Source: Halomicronema sp. CCY15110 (GTDB lineage: Bacteria; Cyanobacteriota; Cyanobacteriia; Phormidesmidales; Phormidesmidaceae). From it: a DNA stretch of 42,216 bases. A model generated the notes under the pieces. It saw nothing but the letters and a program-made list of their open reading frames with translations, did no database searches and was not told the DNA's origin. The stretch is from positions 1-42,216 of the forward strand of contig NZ_JACSWC010000397.1 in the NCBI RefSeq assembly GCF_016888165.1. Direction: 5' to 3'. The position numbers were made by a program, and so were the translations under genes. Shown here one piece after another: positions 40,091 through 42,216 of the stretch. The first letter of the stretch is position 1; each line of letters opens with the position of its first letter.

Positions 40091-42216
40091 TTAAAAGCGC
40101 CGATCGCCCTTCCTCGTTTCAATCACCGCTTTGATGCCCTGCTCGACGTTGAGCCACGCCGCATCGCGATCGCGCCACTGGGTCACCGGCTCGCCATTCT
40201 GGGGCAGCCAACTCAGCTGGTTGAAGGGAGTACCGCGCCAATCGACGGGCCGCACAATCACGGGAATGACGGTGGCTTCTTTCGCCTCGTGGCGCTCCAT
40301 GGCACGGGGCATCTCGATTTCGTAGCAGTAGTCAGAGTTTAAGAAATCAGGACTAACGAGGAACAAAATGATGTCGGCGCGGTTGAGGTTGTCGTCGATG
40401 TCCTGCTCCCAATCGCTACCGGGGACGATGCGGCGATCGTGCCAGGGCTGAATGAGGCCCTGGCGCTGGAGCAGTTTGAGGTGGGTTTCCAGTTGTTCGC
40501 GCAGCAGGTCGTCTTTGTGGGAGTAGCTGTAGAACAGGCGCAGGGCATCGGTTTGGCGCTCTAGCCGGGATTCGCGTTTACGGCTGCCTTCGATATCGAC
40601 GCCGTTGAGGAGGTCGCGCACGTTGAGCTTTTCGACTTTGCCGTTGATGACTTGGGGCATCTCTTGCAGGCCAGACTCTTCCATGACGAGCAAATCCTGG
40701 TAGGGCAGCATGACCTGAGGGTGAGCGGGCACGGGGACGAGTTCTTGGGGGGTGAATTTGAAGCTGCTGTGGATGCGATCGAAGTCGTAGCGGATGATGG
40801 CGAGGAGGCGGCGACGGCTGGCGAGGGGGCCAGCGACGCTGATGGTGACGCAGCGATCGGCGCGATCGGCTTTGACCAGGGCGCGGTTGCCCTCGAAGTG
40901 GAGGATGACGCCCGTGCGCCAGCGCAGTTGGTGCTCACTGAGCACGTGGGTGCGGACAATGAAGCGGGGCAGCAAGCCCTCGGGCAGGATGGGGTATTCG
41001 TAGCGGAAGTTGAGGCAGTCGGCAAGCTGGAACTCGGCGGCCTCAGGGGGTTGCTGTTTGTCGAGCAGGTCGGGAATGAGGAAGCGGTTTTCGTCTTCTT
41101 CGAAGCGGAAGCACAGCTCGAATTTGCGCATGAGATCGAGCAGGAAGCCGTGGCGCTCGGGGGGATAGGCGGCGCGATCAAGAGTACGGCCCAGGCAGGC
41201 GGCTTCCAGTTCGCCTTTGGTGGTGGCGAGTTCTTTGGCGTTGAGCAGGGTGTAGATGCCGTTGGTGACCCAGCGGGGATTGAGCACGTGGGTATCGCGC
41301 AGGCGGGGGTCGTCTTTGTAGTTGAGGGCGATGCCGAGGCTGTGGAGATGGACGGCGAGGGAATCTTGCTGGCCCAGGTCGGCTTCGCCGTCTTGGTGGC
41401 AGAGGGCGCGGTATTGCTCAAAGGAGATGTAGTTGTCGGCCATCGCGGCCAGCTTGTTTTTGATGGTGAGCCAACTGGCAGGAAAGGGCGCGCGCAGATG
41501 CTCTAATGCGTCCGTTTCTTGTTCGATGACCTGGCGGAGTGGCGAGAGGCCCTGCTCGGTCTGGCAATCGGTGGGGATGAAGGCGCGAATGTTGGGATAC
41601 TTTTGCTGGAGGGCGGCGCGGTTGACATCAAAGGGCTGCTCGCTGATTTTGTTTAGGGCCACAATCACGGGGGAACTGCCGCCAAAGCTCTGGATCAGCT
41701 CTAGCCAGTAGTCGGCGTCTTCGTCTTCGTGGCCCTGGCGACCGTTGAGCACTAGCAGGTAGAGGCTGCGCTCGGTGAGGAAGAATTGGTGGGTGGAGTG
41801 CATGATCTCTTGGCCGCCGAAGTCCCAGACGTGGAGGGTGATAGCTTCGGTTTGGTTGAGGATGACGGGCCACTGGGTGATCTGGATGCCGTCGGTCTTT
41901 GGGGAATCGCGATCAAATTTTTGGTGAATGAGGCGATTGACCAGGGAGGTTTTGCCCACGGCCCCAAACCCCACCAAAATCAGCTTGGCTTCGTTGAGGG
42001 GGGTCCCGTTTTCTAGAAGCTGAAAATAGTAATTCAGAATATCTTTGGGATCAGCCGGAGAAGCCTGCTCGCTGATGACCTGCTTCCAGGTTGGGCCTAA
42101 AACCTCATCCGAGAGTCCGAGCTGAGGATTGTCGTGTAAGTAAAGCTCCGTCAGATTGGCCAGTTGGCCCAGTTCTGGCGGCACCGCCGTCAGTTGATTT
42201 TGGTCGAGGTAAAGCT
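40091..42216 (-). CDS. LRR-Roc-COR-TIR (Roco) protein, 5' end cut by window
   Basis: Open to the right edge, where a leucine-rich repeat is being read (LYLDQNQLTAVPPELGQLAN, LTELYLHDNP), so the N-terminal LRR array continues outside. Then a Roc GTPase: P-loop GFGAVGKTS, switch DFGGQEIMHSTHQFF, NKIS. A COR-like region spans about 250-540 counted from the internal GTG at 42184. The C-terminus is a TIR domain from about residue 548: LRLFYSYSHKDDLLREQLE, with the acidic CYEIEMPRAMERH segment near 620 that in NADase TIRs contains the catalytic Glu. Roco proteins are GTP-regulated; a TIR end suggests NAD cleavage or signalling in defence-type cell death. Cyanobacteria often encode several. Confidence 0.92.
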   Translation of the reverse strand, partial: LYLDQNQLTAVPPELGQLANLTELYLHDNPQLGLSDEVLGPTWKQVISEQASPADPKDILNYYFQLLENGTPLNEAKLILVGFGAVGKTSLVNRLIHQKFDRDSPKTDGIQITQWPVILNQTEAITLHVWDFGGQEIMHSTHQFFLTERSLYLLVLNGRQGHEDEDADYWLELIQSFGGSSPVIVALNKISEQPFDVNRAALQQKYPNIRAFIPTDCQTEQGLSPLRQVIEQETDALEHLRAPFPASWLTIKNKLAAMADNYISFEQYRALCHQDGEADLGQQDSLAVHLHSLGIALNYKDDPRLRDTHVLNPRWVTNGIYTLLNAKELATTKGELEAACLGRTLDRAAYPPERHGFLLDLMRKFELCFRFEEDENRFLIPDLLDKQQPPEAAEFQLADCLNFRYEYPILPEGLLPRFIVRTHVLSEHQLRWRTGVILHFEGNRALVKADRADRCVTISVAGPLASRRRLLAIIRYDFDRIHSSFKFTPQELVPVPAHPQVMLPYQDLLVMEESGLQEMPQVINGKVEKLNVRDLLNGVDIEGSRKRESRLERQTDALRLFYSYSHKDDLLREQLETHLKLLQRQGLIQPWHDRRIVPGSDWEQDIDDNLNRADIILFLVSPDFLNSDYCYEIEMPRAMERHEAKEATVIPVIVRPVDWRGTPFNQLSWLPQNGEPVTQWRDRDAAWLNVEQGIKAVIETRKGDRRF

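Overview
The window looks like chromosomal DNA of a cyanobacterium, most likely a filamentous one. The octamer GCGATCGC (the HIP1 palindrome that marks many cyanobacterial genomes) recurs throughout, base composition is fairly GC-rich, and there are cyanobacterial hallmarks: a carotenoid oxygenase, a giant Ser/Thr kinase-ATPase-GAF-cyclase, and an LRR-Roc-COR-TIR protein. The genus is not decidable from what I can see. The left 25 kb is a defence and mobile-element island. The right 17 kb is ordinary housekeeping and signalling DNA. A degenerate tRNA-Arg(UCU)-like sequence at 25262-25329 sits at the junction and could be an integration scar. || Left part, 1-9.1 kb (minus strand): an operon resembling class 1 DISARM anti-phage defence. 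It has a DrmD-like SNF2 helicase and a DrmMI-like adenine methylase cut by the window edge. A 511-aa protein of unknown function sits between them, and three small coiled-coil proteins precede them in AT-rich DNA without HIP1 sites. drmA, drmB and drmC would have to lie beyond the left edge. || 9.1-16.5 kb: a DUF433 protein, a WYL-domain regulator, a small PD-(D/E)XK nuclease-like protein, a short tyrosine recombinase with a 13-bp inverted repeat at its start, a ParDE toxin-antitoxin pair, a 651-aa integrase, and two neighbouring proteins built almost entirely from repeated helix-turn-helix-like modules. || 16.5-24.7 kb (minus strand): the most interesting part. Trypco1, trypsin-VMAP, MoxR ATPase and a vWA-FGE fusion form a ternary (MoxR-vWA-VMAP) biological-conflict operon. 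It is followed by two further FGE/C-type-lectin proteins and a four-helix-bundle gene. The C-termini of the three FGE-fold proteins differ almost only at first and second codon positions of codons explained by AAC or AAT in a template. That is the footprint of a diversity-generating retroelement (DGR). I found no reverse transcriptase or template repeat here, so diversification would have to act in trans or be extinct. The likely logic: hypervariable lectin-fold domains sense ligands, and the MoxR/vWA/protease machinery responds. || 25.3-42.2 kb: a GerMN protein, a DUF2993 lipid-binding protein, prolyl-tRNA synthetase, a 1782-aa kinase-ATPase-GAF-cyclase, a carotenoid oxygenase with a nearby FAD oxidoreductase, a HAD-type protein, and a Roco protein with a C-terminal TIR domain that is cut by the right edge.
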